A stretch of DNA of 64,000 nucleotides from Brevibacillus brevis (GTDB lineage: Bacteria > Bacillota > Bacilli > Brevibacillales > Brevibacillaceae). Position numbers and translations under genes: made by a program. The notes beneath the pieces were generated by a model. It had not been told where the DNA came from and searched no databases. It was given only the letters and a program-made list of their open reading frames with translations. Every line of letters starts with the position of its first letter. The stretch's first letter is position 1. The stretch lies in assembly GCF_900637055.1 (NCBI RefSeq), contig NZ_LR134338.1, positions 6,597,501 through 6,661,500 of the forward strand. Reading direction: 5' to 3'. Below, piece by piece: positions 51,246 through 59,212 of the stretch.

Positions 51246-52612
51246 TACATATTTCTCCCTTCCAAAATGTTTTGGAATTCATCTATCTGCTGGTCAGAAG
51301 CACTATGTCTATATTTCCAGAACATAGCGACACAGCTTTGGAACTTTTCCTGCTCCATCATTCTACTCGCTAACGCAAGGCAGCGTAGTGTCTCGGTAAT
51401 ACCTTCTGCAACTCGCCCCTTATCAAGCTGATATATCGCCAAATGATACCGAAAATGAAGATGGCGGGTAAGACTAAAAGGATCTTTATAGTTTTGAAAG
51501 CAAGCAATCTCCTTAGAAAAACTCTCTACAATGTTATCTACAGATAGTCCGAATCGATTGGCCGTCTCCATAATGGTAAACATACCCGCTAAAATTTCTG
51601 ATGGGTTATTGGCAAGATGATTAACATAATCAGAAAGTAACTCTGTACGCCCCATTAATAAATTCAACGTGTAGTTATTCGCTTTCGCCCATCGACGAAA
51701 CTTTTCAATTTCCATTTCAGCCAGACCATCACGGAATTCAAACCACCCCAGCTCAGCATATGCTTGTACATAAGAAATGGCTTCTTCATACCGCTCTTGT
51801 AATTGTAATGCGAGTCCCTTTAGTAAGAAGCCCTGTCCATAATACACGACAAGATGGCGCTCTGTTTCAAGTATTCCCCCCACTCCATCAATTTCCCATC
51901 TTTGTACTTCCTCATTATAGATCAAGGTTGCTAACTCTCTTAGTTCATCTGCATAGCGCTCTACCTCCTTCCAGTTATGGAGCGTAAAGCACACATTTGC
52001 TAACTGTAGTAACGCATCTAATTGATAATTTTCAGGCAACCTATTTCGATAAGGGTGAAAACGGATGACAGCCTTCCATTTTTTCTCTGAATCAGCTTCC
52101 CCCTGGATTGCACGGAAAAGCCGATACTGAGACATTACAAAACGATCACAATGGCTGTCTTTTTCCGATTCAACCACAAGTTGATAAAACGGGATTGACT
52201 CCTGTCGTTTCCCATTTGTAAAAAGCTTCTCAGCCACAGAAAACAGAATGGACAGGTTTTTCTGATTATCCAAAAGTTTAGGGACAATTAACTCGATACA
52301 ATCCTGCCTGCCTATTTCTGCACATCGAACCAGATAGGGAACAACTCGCGAACGAGACACTCTTCCCTCGACGATACATTCCGTTACATACATCTCATAT
52401 AGCCATCCAGGGGCTTGATTAAAAGCTACAGCAAGTGCATCCAGATGACCAATCGTCATAGCCCGAGAAGGAGTTCGATTTAAAATATCGCTCAGTACTC
52501 CCTGATTAATACCTGTTATCTCGCCAAGTTTAGTCAGTGTGTAACCACGCTCTTTTAGGTGATGCTCAACTTCTGAACGTAACGATCGTTGAACTGTCTT
52601 GCCTTGCCTCAT
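51245..52612 (-). CDS. HTH-TPR regulator of the RNPP type
   Basis: 455 residues from ATG 52612 (GGAGGAG upstream; ATG 52651 is the longer alternative). N-terminal XRE domain (LKERGYTLTKLGEITGINQGVL then NRTPSRAMTIGHLDALAVAF), followed by about nine helical-hairpin repeats of the TPR kind, where a peptide binds in RNPP proteins such as PlcR, NprR and Rap. The downstream overlapping gene encodes the probable ligand. Regulon unknown; the Spo0E-like gene next door is a candidate. Confidence 0.75.
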   Translation of the reverse strand: MRQGKTVQRSLRSEVEHHLKERGYTLTKLGEITGINQGVLSDILNRTPSRAMTIGHLDALAVAFNQAPGWLYEMYVTECIVEGRVSRSRVVPYLVRCAEIGRQDCIELIVPKLLDNQKNLSILFSVAEKLFTNGKRQESIPFYQLVVESEKDSHCDRFVMSQYRLFRAIQGEADSEKKWKAVIRFHPYRNRLPENYQLDALLQLANVCFTLHNWKEVERYADELRELATLIYNEEVQRWEIDGVGGILETERHLVVYYGQGFLLKGLALQLQERYEEAISYVQAYAELGWFEFRDGLAEMEIEKFRRWAKANNYTLNLLMGRTELLSDYVNHLANNPSEILAGMFTIMETANRFGLSVDNIVESFSKEIACFQNYKDPFSLTRHLHFRYHLAIYQLDKGRVAEGITETLRCLALASRMMEQEKFQSCVAMFWKYRHSASDQQIDEFQNILEGRNM

Positions 52613-52663
52613 ATTAAACCTACTCCTCCTTAGCAATAACAAAAGAGACATCGAACTCCCTAT

Positions 52664-52692
52664 ATTTTACCAAATGAGCAATTACATGTAAA
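52664..52692 (-). promoter_or_regulatory. Sigma-A promoter of the HTH-TPR gene
   Basis: TTTACA (52687-52692), 17 bases, TAAAAT (52664-52669) on the minus strand. A palindrome TTACATGTAA overlaps the -35 and may be an autoregulatory site. Confidence 0.6.
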
Positions 52693-52742
52693 TACTTGGA
52701 AATTCCGACTTTCGTTGCTGATGATTCGTTCATTTAGAGTCA

Positions 52743-52766
52743 CCCTCTCCATTAGTTGGAAGAGGG
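52743..52766 (+). terminator. Plus-strand terminator-like hairpin
   Basis: Stem CCCTCTCC/GGAAGAGGG with TTTTTT after it on the plus strand. No plus-strand gene precedes it, so its use is unclear. Confidence 0.4.
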
Positions 52767-52786
52767 TTTTTTCATAATCATAAGCA

Positions 52787-52815
52787 AACCCGTCTCCGCA
52801 AAACAGGGACGGGTT
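52787..52815 (-). terminator. Hairpin downstream of M23 gene
   Basis: Stem AACCCGTC/GACGGGTT, 13-base loop, 34 bp after the M23 peptidase stop; weak T-run. The same stem sequence recurs at 54504-54533 after the lipoprotein gene. Confidence 0.5.
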
Positions 52816-52848
52816 GTCATTTGACATTGGGTTATCGAATTTCTGCGG

Positions 52849-53622
52849 CTATTCCCTAGCTTGTTGCTTTAATTTCTTTTCTTTTTCATCGGAGATATTA
52901 AATGCCTTTTTAAAATTTGGTACTGTTTGATCTTCCAACGGTTGTGAATTAATCCACTTCATAAATTCTTCTTCCCCTACATAATTTATAAGGGTGTCTT
53001 CAAAAAAGTATTCTTCACTATCAAATTTACGTAATAATTCATCTTCCGTTTGATGCGCTTCGGTTTGATGCTCTTCATGTGGCGCAAAAGTAGGGCCATC
53101 AAAATAGTGAGGCCAGAAGTATTTAGGATCAATTGAATTTGAATAATCAATGTACTTCCCATCATACTCCCCTTCATTATTTATATCGATATGCAAATGA
53201 GGACCAGTACTATCTGTACCAGTATTTCCTGATACCGCAATTTCTTCTCCTTTGCTCACAGAATCACCTGTCGATACAGATTTGGATTTTAAATGAAGAA
53301 ACCTAATTACTAGTTTAGTATTCGTGTCAGGGTCCTTGTCTCTTGTTTCAATTGCCACATAATTGCCTGCACTTGTCCAATAACCTGCACTTAATACGGT
53401 TCCTCTTTGTGGACTGTATACTGGCTCTTTATTTACTGCAATATCCATTCCTTTATGACTCTTAGAATATCCCCTACTTAATTCACTATCAGTAGTAACC
53501 CAACGCCAGTTAAAATCGTCGTATGGATTTATCCCTTCTGCGTAAGCTGTTCCATTCCCAGAACTAACTACAACTGATACTGCGAGAGCAAAACCAAGAA
53601 TACTCATCCTTACTTTTCTCAT
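52849..53622 (-). CDS. Secreted M23 family metallopeptidase
   Basis: 257 residues from ATG 53622 (AGAAGGGATGG upstream). Signal peptide (RKVRMSILGFALAVSVVVSS...AYA), then a LytM-type domain with HKGMDIAV, FLHL and PHLHIDI zinc-binding motifs, and an acidic helical tail of about 90 residues after the domain (with EEHQTEAHQTEDE). Cleaves peptidoglycan or another glycine-rich substrate. No wall-binding domain seen. Confidence 0.85.
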   Translation of the reverse strand: MRKVRMSILGFALAVSVVVSSGNGTAYAEGINPYDDFNWRWVTTDSELSRGYSKSHKGMDIAVNKEPVYSPQRGTVLSAGYWTSAGNYVAIETRDKDPDTNTKLVIRFLHLKSKSVSTGDSVSKGEEIAVSGNTGTDSTGPHLHIDINNEGEYDGKYIDYSNSIDPKYFWPHYFDGPTFAPHEEHQTEAHQTEDELLRKFDSEEYFFEDTLINYVGEEEFMKWINSQPLEDQTVPNFKKAFNISDEKEKKLKQQARE

Positions 53623-53733
53623 ATTTCCATCCCTTCTATTTTGTGGTATATTATTGCCAATATGATTATAATGTTTATTTGTCAAATTTTCAATTAATTT
53701 AGATAATAAATATGTAAAAAGGTGGTAATTTGA

Positions 53734-54426
53734 GTGTACAAAAAGTTAAATTTATTCCTTTTGCTTTCTGCCGTTTCGATAGTTGGCTGTTCGACTACTA
53801 GCAATGCAGTATCAAAACAGGAAAGTCCTCACACTTCGCCAGCAGACTATACTAAAAAGCTGGAAATTCTTGATCGGTTAGAAAACCACGACTCTACCTT
53901 AAGTCGAATGACAGAAATACTAGCAATCGAATGGCATCATTTATTTACACAAAAGAATGAAGAGGATCTATGGAATACATATTTTTATCTCACTTGGAAT
54001 TTGCGTCCAGACGAAAAAGAACGAGTAAGGAGCGAATTATCTACAACCCACAAAGAGCTCGCAACATACTTGGATATGCAGAAACAAGGCACACTTCCCG
54101 CAAAAGAAGTTAGTATTAAAAATATTATGGCTGAGAGAAACCCCAATAATGACGGTTATCTCGTGAAAGCAAGTTACCTTCTAACACTAAAAGACGGTAC
54201 GACCAAAGAAGTACGGGTTGAACTTAACGCAGACGACTACATGGAAACTTTTAATCCTCGTTTTAACACGATAGCTACAGGAGAAAATCTTCCTGAACCC
54301 CAAAATGAACAAGAAAGATTACGTCGTGACTTTATACTTAGAGCACTTGACTATAATGTAATCAAAAAAATGACTTACGATGAAATTTTGGAGATGATCG
54401 ACATGAAATCGGTCGATACAAAGTAA
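53734..54426 (+). CDS. Lipoprotein of unknown function
   Basis: 230 residues from GTG 53734 behind GGTGGT. Signal peptide with lipobox SIVGC (Cys19). The mature part is helical with a central beta segment (KASYLLTLKDGTTKEVRVELN). Divergent from the M23 gene. Not recognised. Confidence 0.7.
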   Translation: MYKKLNLFLLLSAVSIVGCSTTSNAVSKQESPHTSPADYTKKLEILDRLENHDSTLSRMTEILAIEWHHLFTQKNEEDLWNTYFYLTWNLRPDEKERVRSELSTTHKELATYLDMQKQGTLPAKEVSIKNIMAERNPNNDGYLVKASYLLTLKDGTTKEVRVELNADDYMETFNPRFNTIATGENLPEPQNEQERLRRDFILRALDYNVIKKMTYDEILEMIDMKSVDTK

Positions 54427-54500
54427 ACCTATGTACGTTACGGTCAAATAAAGTGGTTGATTCATGTATTGGTAGGATGCGAGTAAGCATATTCACATTA

Positions 54501-54536
54501 AAGAACCCGTCCCTGTTTTTAAGGAGACGGGTTCTT
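54501..54536 (+). terminator. Intrinsic terminator-like hairpin
   Basis: Stem AAGAACCCGTC/GACGGGTTCTT after the lipoprotein gene; loop 14, short T-run. Confidence 0.65.
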
Positions 54537-54706
54537 TACTAAGCAATAATAAAATCAATAAACACAGTGAACGAAGCATACCACTCTTTGTCCAGTTAAA
54601 TTGGCTTTCCCGCTGCCCGCCTAGACGGGGCATCTAAAAAATTCCTTATGATTTTTTGAATAAAGCAGGTCAATCCGTCGTAAAATGGATTACATTACCA
54701 TTAACT
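54537..54706. other. Intergenic region
   Basis: No gene seen. A short GCCCGCC...GGGGC hairpin near 54617 and AT-rich sequence lead into the ECF-type promoter at 54707. Confidence 0.3.
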
Positions 54707-54732
54707 TGAAACTTTTTCCGTTTTTTTGCGTC
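54707..54732 (+). promoter_or_regulatory. ECF sigma factor type promoter
   Basis: TGAAAC (54707-54712), 16 bases with T-rich part, CGTC (54729-54732). This is the spacing and sequence of SigW/SigM-like promoters of Bacillales, 71 bp before the small membrane protein gene. Confidence 0.55.
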
Positions 54733-54802
54733 ATAACAAATAAGTGGATACCTAATTGAAAAAATTCACGGTTACAACACGTCTTTATCAGGAGGGAAAA
54801 TG

Positions 54803-55183
54803 ATGAAAAAATTTTTGATATTCTGTGCTAATGGGGTCATAGCTATATGGTTCTTTTTACTTTGGTGCAAAATGATGCTTCTTTCCAGTGATATGCCTAT
54901 AAACATTACTTATGATGAGATGAAAAGTGTAGTTCTTACCATTCTCGTCTCTACAGCCATTACTATCTTTTACGTTAAAATAATTCCTGGAAACAAGTTA
55001 TATTATTTGCTTTTCTTTCCTACACTTCTTTGGGGCTTTTCTATGACTCAATCATTAATCTACAACTATCACGAATACGATACCATTATTGCTATCACCG
55101 GATTTATTTGTATTGCATCAATTTTTTTGGTTTTATTTTTTGATGCTAAACGTACAGCAATATCATCTAAAATACTTTCCTAA
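54803..55183 (+). CDS. Small four-helix membrane protein
   Basis: 126 residues from ATG 54803 (AGGAGGG seven bases upstream; ATG 54800 adjacent). Four hydrophobic helices with short loops; helix one carries a Cys-Ala pair but no lipobox position. Probably an envelope stress gene because of its ECF-type promoter. No family recognised. Confidence 0.65.
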   Translation: MKKFLIFCANGVIAIWFFLLWCKMMLLSSDMPINITYDEMKSVVLTILVSTAITIFYVKIIPGNKLYYLLFFPTLLWGFSMTQSLIYNYHEYDTIIAITGFICIASIFLVLFFDAKRTAISSKILS

Positions 55184-55228
55184 CACAAAGAACGTTCACT
55201 TCCCAATAGAAGTGAACGTTCTTTGTGT
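55183..55228. terminator. Bidirectional terminator
   Basis: 20-base perfect stem (ACACAAAGAACGTTCACTTC with its complement), 6-base loop, between converging genes. Confidence 0.9.
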
Positions 55229-55232
55229 TTGT

Positions 55233-55673
55233 TTACAATCCCGGAAATGGGACCGTCACCATAGAATCCAAGGTATCAAAAAGTTTAGCTAAAAAATCCC
55301 AAAGTCTACGGTTGGTATCTTCGCTTCCTTCATTATTCTCTCCACAATCAATTACTTTTGTTCGACTAACAATTTTATCGAGTTCTCTAGTGACCCACTT
55401 AGGAGGATCGAACTCTGCCTTAACAAGTTTGGCCATTTCACCTGGATATACGTGACCTAAAATTTCAATGCCGAGAGATTTCGTAGAAATATCAAGATTT
55501 ACACCATACACATCATAGTAAATATCTTTAATTTCTCTTGCGATCTCTTTCCCTGTCATAACCTCATTTTCTAGTACAGTTCGAAGATAAGAGTCATTGT
55601 CAATATGAACGCTTCCTGGCTTCATCGTGAAGGTGATGTTTGTTCCTGGTACATAGTGAGTTTTTCGTGCCAT
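55233..55673 (-). CDS. Hypothetical protein
   Basis: 146 residues, ATG 55673 behind AGGAGAATG. The middle (VYGVNLDISTKSLGIEILGHVYP) alternates hydrophobic residues; no membrane helix or known motif. Possibly a phage or plasmid accessory protein. Confidence 0.5.
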   Translation of the reverse strand: MARKTHYVPGTNITFTMKPGSVHIDNDSYLRTVLENEVMTGKEIAREIKDIYYDVYGVNLDISTKSLGIEILGHVYPGEMAKLVKAEFDPPKWVTRELDKIVSRTKVIDCGENNEGSEDTNRRLWDFLAKLFDTLDSMVTVPFPGL

Positions 55674-55800
55674 TATACATTCTCCTCTTAGTTTAATGGA
55701 TAAGCAACAGTGTTTGACCGGTCATTGTCGCTTTCACCTATCTAGGAAAAAAACAGCGGTAAAACGGAACAGTTTTCCTCAAAAAAATATTTAATGCTCT

Positions 55801-56016
55801 TCACCCTCTAATTTTCTCAATAAACCGCGTCGTAATCTCTTGAATCCCCTCTTCCTTTGGAAGTTTAAGAAAGCTTGCCAAGTTGTTAATTTCAGGTTCC
55901 ATTTCTTCCAAGACCATCAGTAGCGCCTCGTTGTCCCCATTTTTTGCCTGATCAACCATTAAAGTGAATGCGTGATTAGATAATTGTGCAGCTTCTTTAG
56001 GCTTCGACTTTTGCAT
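55801..56016 (-). CDS. Sigma-factor-like helical small protein
   Basis: 71 residues, ATG 56016 behind AGAGGCG, overlapping the preceding gene by 58 bp. FTLMVDQAKNGDNEALLMVLEEMEPEINNLA resembles the start of sigma-70 region 1.2/2 (HTH of conjugation/phage sigma-like proteins). It and its neighbour look like two halves of a split sigma factor, here in the order region 4 then region 2-like. Confidence 0.55.
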   Translation of the reverse strand: MQKSKPKEAAQLSNHAFTLMVDQAKNGDNEALLMVLEEMEPEINNLASFLKLPKEEGIQEITTRFIEKIRG

Positions 56017-56291
56017 TGATTCACGCCTCTTTCTCCCATGTTTAGTTTTCCTCCGACTTCTCTTGCTGTGAACCCTTCCAATACAACCTTTCGAATTACG
56101 TATCTTTCCTTTTCACTAGATAGTTGCTGTAACAGTTCCTCAACAAAAAGACTATTGTCGTTATCTTTCGTTCTTTGTTGTTGACCAAAGTCGTCCAAGA
56201 TAGGGCACTCATTTCGGAGCCGCTTTCTCTCTCGATAGTTCAGGTTCCAAGCAATGCGTCGTAGTATTTTTCTACATTCCTCTTTCGTCAA
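55959..56291 (-). CDS. Sigma-70 region 4-like protein
   Basis: 110 residues from TTG 56291 (GTAGGTGAG upstream). LLQQLSSEKERYVIRKVVLEGFTAREV then MGERGVNQCKSRSLKKLH is a region-4 helix-turn-helix. Split sigma pairs of this kind (YvrI/YvrHa, or Xpf-like in PBSX-type prophages) are known in Bacillales. Likely activates phage or secretion genes nearby. Confidence 0.65.
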   Translation of the reverse strand: MTKEECRKILRRIAWNLNYRERKRLRNECPILDDFGQQQRTKDNDNSLFVEELLQQLSSEKERYVIRKVVLEGFTAREVGGKLNMGERGVNQCKSRSLKKLHNYLITHSL

Positions 56292-56381
56292 ACGCTCACC
56301 TACTTTCTAATTAGTTGAGAATCACAACTACAACATCACTCCCAAACCAGATCATACGTTCGTTTCTTTATTAAAAAAATA

Positions 56382-56407
56382 GACGCACCAGTTCTCACTG
56401 GCACGTC
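56382..56407 (-). terminator. Intrinsic terminator
   Basis: Stem GACGCACCAG/CTGGCACGTC with one mismatch and loop TTCTCA, T-run on the minus strand. The rest of the 300-bp gap (56292-56591) shows nothing else clear. Confidence 0.7.
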
Positions 56408-56591
56408 CCTAACCACTCTATCCATTTTACTAAACTATCCAGTTTGTTTGCTTAATAATCCTGCAATGTAAACTTCTGTAATTAAGTGTAATGTTTACTT
56501 GGCTTACCTTATCTTACATTTCTTACAATTGTCCACTTGACAGGGGTAAGGCAATGCTCCGAAGAAGGACATACTAGTTGCTCAAGTATGT

Positions 56592-57008
56592 CTATTTTTT
56601 GCTATTAATCAAGATCCACACTATCACACAAGCAATAACAATCCCAAGCAAAGCGGTAAATACATATCCTACAAACACAGTAGCATATACAAAACACAGT
56701 ATTGCTACTGCACCGCATGTAATCCGAGCAGCTACTTCTGAGCTATCGTAGTAGAAATCCCCGGTTATTGCCTCTTTTGCCCACAAAAAACCTGCTAACG
56801 CAAGAAGTGCACCTGAAAACAAATTTAGTCCCCATGTAAGTAGTAATTCATCATTGTTTTTGTTTTCAATTATCGTGTTAACGAAAGATGTCAATGTAGG
56901 AACTTTGACGACTTGATAGTAAAACTGAGTAAATGCACCTACAAAAATTGAAACCAGTACAAATGCTGTCATTCCAACACGATGCTGGAATGTTTCTAGA
57001 AAACTCAT
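56592..57008 (-). CDS. Four-helix membrane protein
   Basis: 138 residues from ATG 57008 (GGATGGTGA upstream). Helices at about 12-33, 55-75, 95-112 and 113-134 with a short acidic loop. No family recognised. Confidence 0.6.
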   Translation of the reverse strand: MSFLETFQHRVGMTAFVLVSIFVGAFTQFYYQVVKVPTLTSFVNTIIENKNNDELLLTWGLNLFSGALLALAGFLWAKEAITGDFYYDSSEVAARITCGAVAILCFVYATVFVGYVFTALLGIVIACVIVWILINSKK

Positions 57009-57066
57009 GTTATCACCATCCAAGATTATTTATTGGAAACCCGAGCCGCACGGGTCTCCACATTTA

Positions 57067-57240
57067 TTATGCGGACTCTTCTTCTTTTTCTAGTTCTTCA
57101 ATTGGAATAAACCATGCTTTTTTCCCATAAGCTCTAGCCCATAAAATTTGTTGGGACTTTGGGTGCTTGCGCCATGCTCGGAAAATTCCGTATGATTGGT
57201 GATACTCAGACCATTTTAAAGCTTTTCCATTATGTGTCAT
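57067..57240 (-). CDS. Small basic hypothetical protein
   Basis: 57 residues from ATG 57240 (GAGGAGAGA upstream). GKALKWSEYHQSYGIFRAWRKHP, then a beta strand and an acidic tail EELEKEEES. A GC hairpin (57036-57058) follows its stop. Possibly a phage-borne small protein. Confidence 0.5.
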   Translation of the reverse strand: MTHNGKALKWSEYHQSYGIFRAWRKHPKSQQILWARAYGKKAWFIPIEELEKEEESA

Positions 57241-57487
57241 TCTAAATCTCTCCTCTAGGTTTGTCCTTGAAGAGAGCACCAGCGTATGCTACAATTACGT
57301 TGCGATTATTTTTGTACGTTAATTGTAGTGCGGCTTCACTGGTGACAGTGAGGTATTTCTACACTGCCGTCGGCTCTCTACAAGAGCGATGGCATATTTT
57401 TTTGCACATCCACATATAAAATCCCCCTTTTTGCTTTCAATTTTAAAATTGAAGTCTTTCGTTTTCTAAAGGGGGAGGCTCCCCCCT
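57241..57487. other. Intergenic region with nested inverted repeats
   Basis: CACCAG...CTGGTG encloses CTACAATTA...TTAATTGTAG at about 57277-57344, and CAGTG/CACTG plus GAGAGC/GCTCTC pairs follow up to 57381. No coding frame. Could be a structured RNA or a stack of operators. Confidence 0.4.
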
Positions 57488-58045
57488 TTAGAATAAACTT
57501 TTGTAAACAAACTGCCTCCCGCCCTCAGGCATCAGTTCTTCTACACGCTCTATTAAACGCATGCTATAAAGATCAGATAGTTGAGTGCTTGCAAGGTTTA
57601 ACTTTTTGTCTAGTTGCTCTGCTACTTCACGGGCAGTTACGCTCTTGTGTTTATATACGATGTCAAGAACTTCTACGAGCTTGGTACCTAAACTACCGAG
57701 TAACTGGTATCCATTTTCTTCTCGCACTAAAATAGAAACATCCGTTTCTGATAATCCTTTACCGATGTTATAAGCATGATCGTACTCTTCTTCACTGCTT
57801 AGATTTTGTAAGTACAAGAATTTTTCCTGATCTTTATTTTCTCGTAACCAAAGCATCGTTTTTACAAGTATTTCATCGACACCTGAACTATTAAGGAGCT
57901 CGATTGGGGTCATTTCAAGTTTGAAAATAGTTCCTTTTGGTGCTTCAATTATTTCCTTCATAAGCTTGTCTCTCATTGGTCTTAAGGTTGGCCTATGAAG
58001 CCAGTCTGATACCACCGTACTTCCCAATAGCGCCAGCAGGTCCAT
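57488..58045 (-). CDS. STAS-like (DUF4325-like) plus winged-helix protein
   Basis: 185 residues, ATG 58045 behind GGAGGCG. Residues 25-125 have the alternating pattern of a STAS-like/DUF4325 domain (IFKLEMTPIELLNSSGVDEILVK); residues 125-185 look like a winged helix (VLDIVYKHKSVTAREVAEQLDK). It is downstream of a STAS-HATPase gene on the same strand, 84 bp apart, as in HATPase/DUF4325 pairs. May act as a partner-switch regulator. Confidence 0.5.
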   Translation of the reverse strand: MDLLALLGSTVVSDWLHRPTLRPMRDKLMKEIIEAPKGTIFKLEMTPIELLNSSGVDEILVKTMLWLRENKDQEKFLYLQNLSSEEEYDHAYNIGKGLSETDVSILVREENGYQLLGSLGTKLVEVLDIVYKHKSVTAREVAEQLDKKLNLASTQLSDLYSMRLIERVEELMPEGGRQFVYKSLF

Positions 58046-58129
58046 GACTTTCGCCTCCCTTTGATTTCAAAATGATTTTTGAAACCTATTGGTAGAATAT
58101 TATAGCAAGAAATGCTTGTCAAGTTTTTT

Positions 58130-58987
58130 CTACAAATAGATTACTAAATAGTAAAAAGTTCCTCTGAAATAAGAACCTTCACTTAGTAGTTGTAGTTGAG
58201 TCTGATGAAGACGATAGGCACTATCATGGGTACGTAAATATATTTCAGCCTCCTCTGACCAGTCAAACGCCCTAGCTTTGACGTCAAGTAACCCCTTACC
58301 TCTTTCTTGGTCTTTGTGTCTGGAATCCCGAGTAAGTATTGCTCTCTTGATAACATGATGTTTACCCCCGATAACAACTTTTGAAATGCTATTAAAAATA
58401 CCGATACCTTCATCACCTATAGCAATTTCTACAGTTCTCTTTGATGGATAGTATTGAATACATGACAAACAATAAGATTTACCATGTTCTATCGCATTGT
58501 TTGCTAATTCAGATGCTATGCTTGTCAAGTCGGAAACTCTTCCATGTACGAGCGAGTTACCTATTATTCTTTTTATCGACCTACACAATTCCCCTACTTC
58601 CGAATATTTGGTAGCTTTGTGAATTTCTAACAGTTTATTTTTCGTATTATGTCGTTGCCTATTGTAAATAGTCTCCATATCTAATTGCAGCTCAAAATCA
58701 ATTTTCACATCATCAGGACAATGTTTAAAAAAGTCCATTCTTTCCATATATCCTATGACGCCATCACGTTCAGGGATGGTGACATTTAGAAAAAAGTATC
58801 GGTCTAACGATTTGAGACTAGTAAGGAGTGCGATACACCCAGCAGGTGAAATACGGCCTAACTTACTTAAATCTATGTTCACAGTATCCCCAGGGTCATT
58901 ATTATCAGATAAACTACTGCATTTATTAAGCCAATCGTGAATATCCTCAATAGATGTTAGATTTCGACCACACCTTATTTGATTCAT
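58130..58987 (-). CDS. STAS-HATPase fusion protein
   Basis: 285 residues from ATG 58987 (AAGGTGAT upstream). N-terminal STAS-like part (VNIDLSKLGRISPAGCIALLTS), then an anti-sigma-factor-kinase-like HATPase: SELANNAIEHG (N-box) and IGDEGIGIFNSI (G1). No phosphoacceptor His domain. Such proteins phosphorylate or hold a STAS partner; the adjacent gene is the likely partner. Confidence 0.6.
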   Translation of the reverse strand: MNQIRCGRNLTSIEDIHDWLNKCSSLSDNNDPGDTVNIDLSKLGRISPAGCIALLTSLKSLDRYFFLNVTIPERDGVIGYMERMDFFKHCPDDVKIDFELQLDMETIYNRQRHNTKNKLLEIHKATKYSEVGELCRSIKRIIGNSLVHGRVSDLTSIASELANNAIEHGKSYCLSCIQYYPSKRTVEIAIGDEGIGIFNSISKVVIGGKHHVIKRAILTRDSRHKDQERGKGLLDVKARAFDWSEEAEIYLRTHDSAYRLHQTQLQLLSEGSYFRGTFYYLVIYL

Positions 58988-59212
58988 TACATCACCTTGT
59001 TCTATGACTTTATTCACGATTTTACCATTTTATTTCAAAAACAAAAGTACCCGGGTAGATTTGGGCAGAGGCCACTATAGTTTAAAAGAGCATTTCTATT
59101 GCATATAGAATCTACATTTGCGCCTCCTCATCAATACCAAGAGACGCGCCAGCGATAGCTAGCGTGCCCGTTAAGATAAGCAACAAATGCTTTTAAAAAA
59201 AATCTTTCACGA
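58988..59212. other. Intergenic region before the lysis cassette
   Basis: 225 bases with no gene or clear hairpin seen. Holds the promoter of the STAS-HATPase gene and the 3' flank of the amidase gene; possible left edge of the prophage. Confidence 0.3.
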
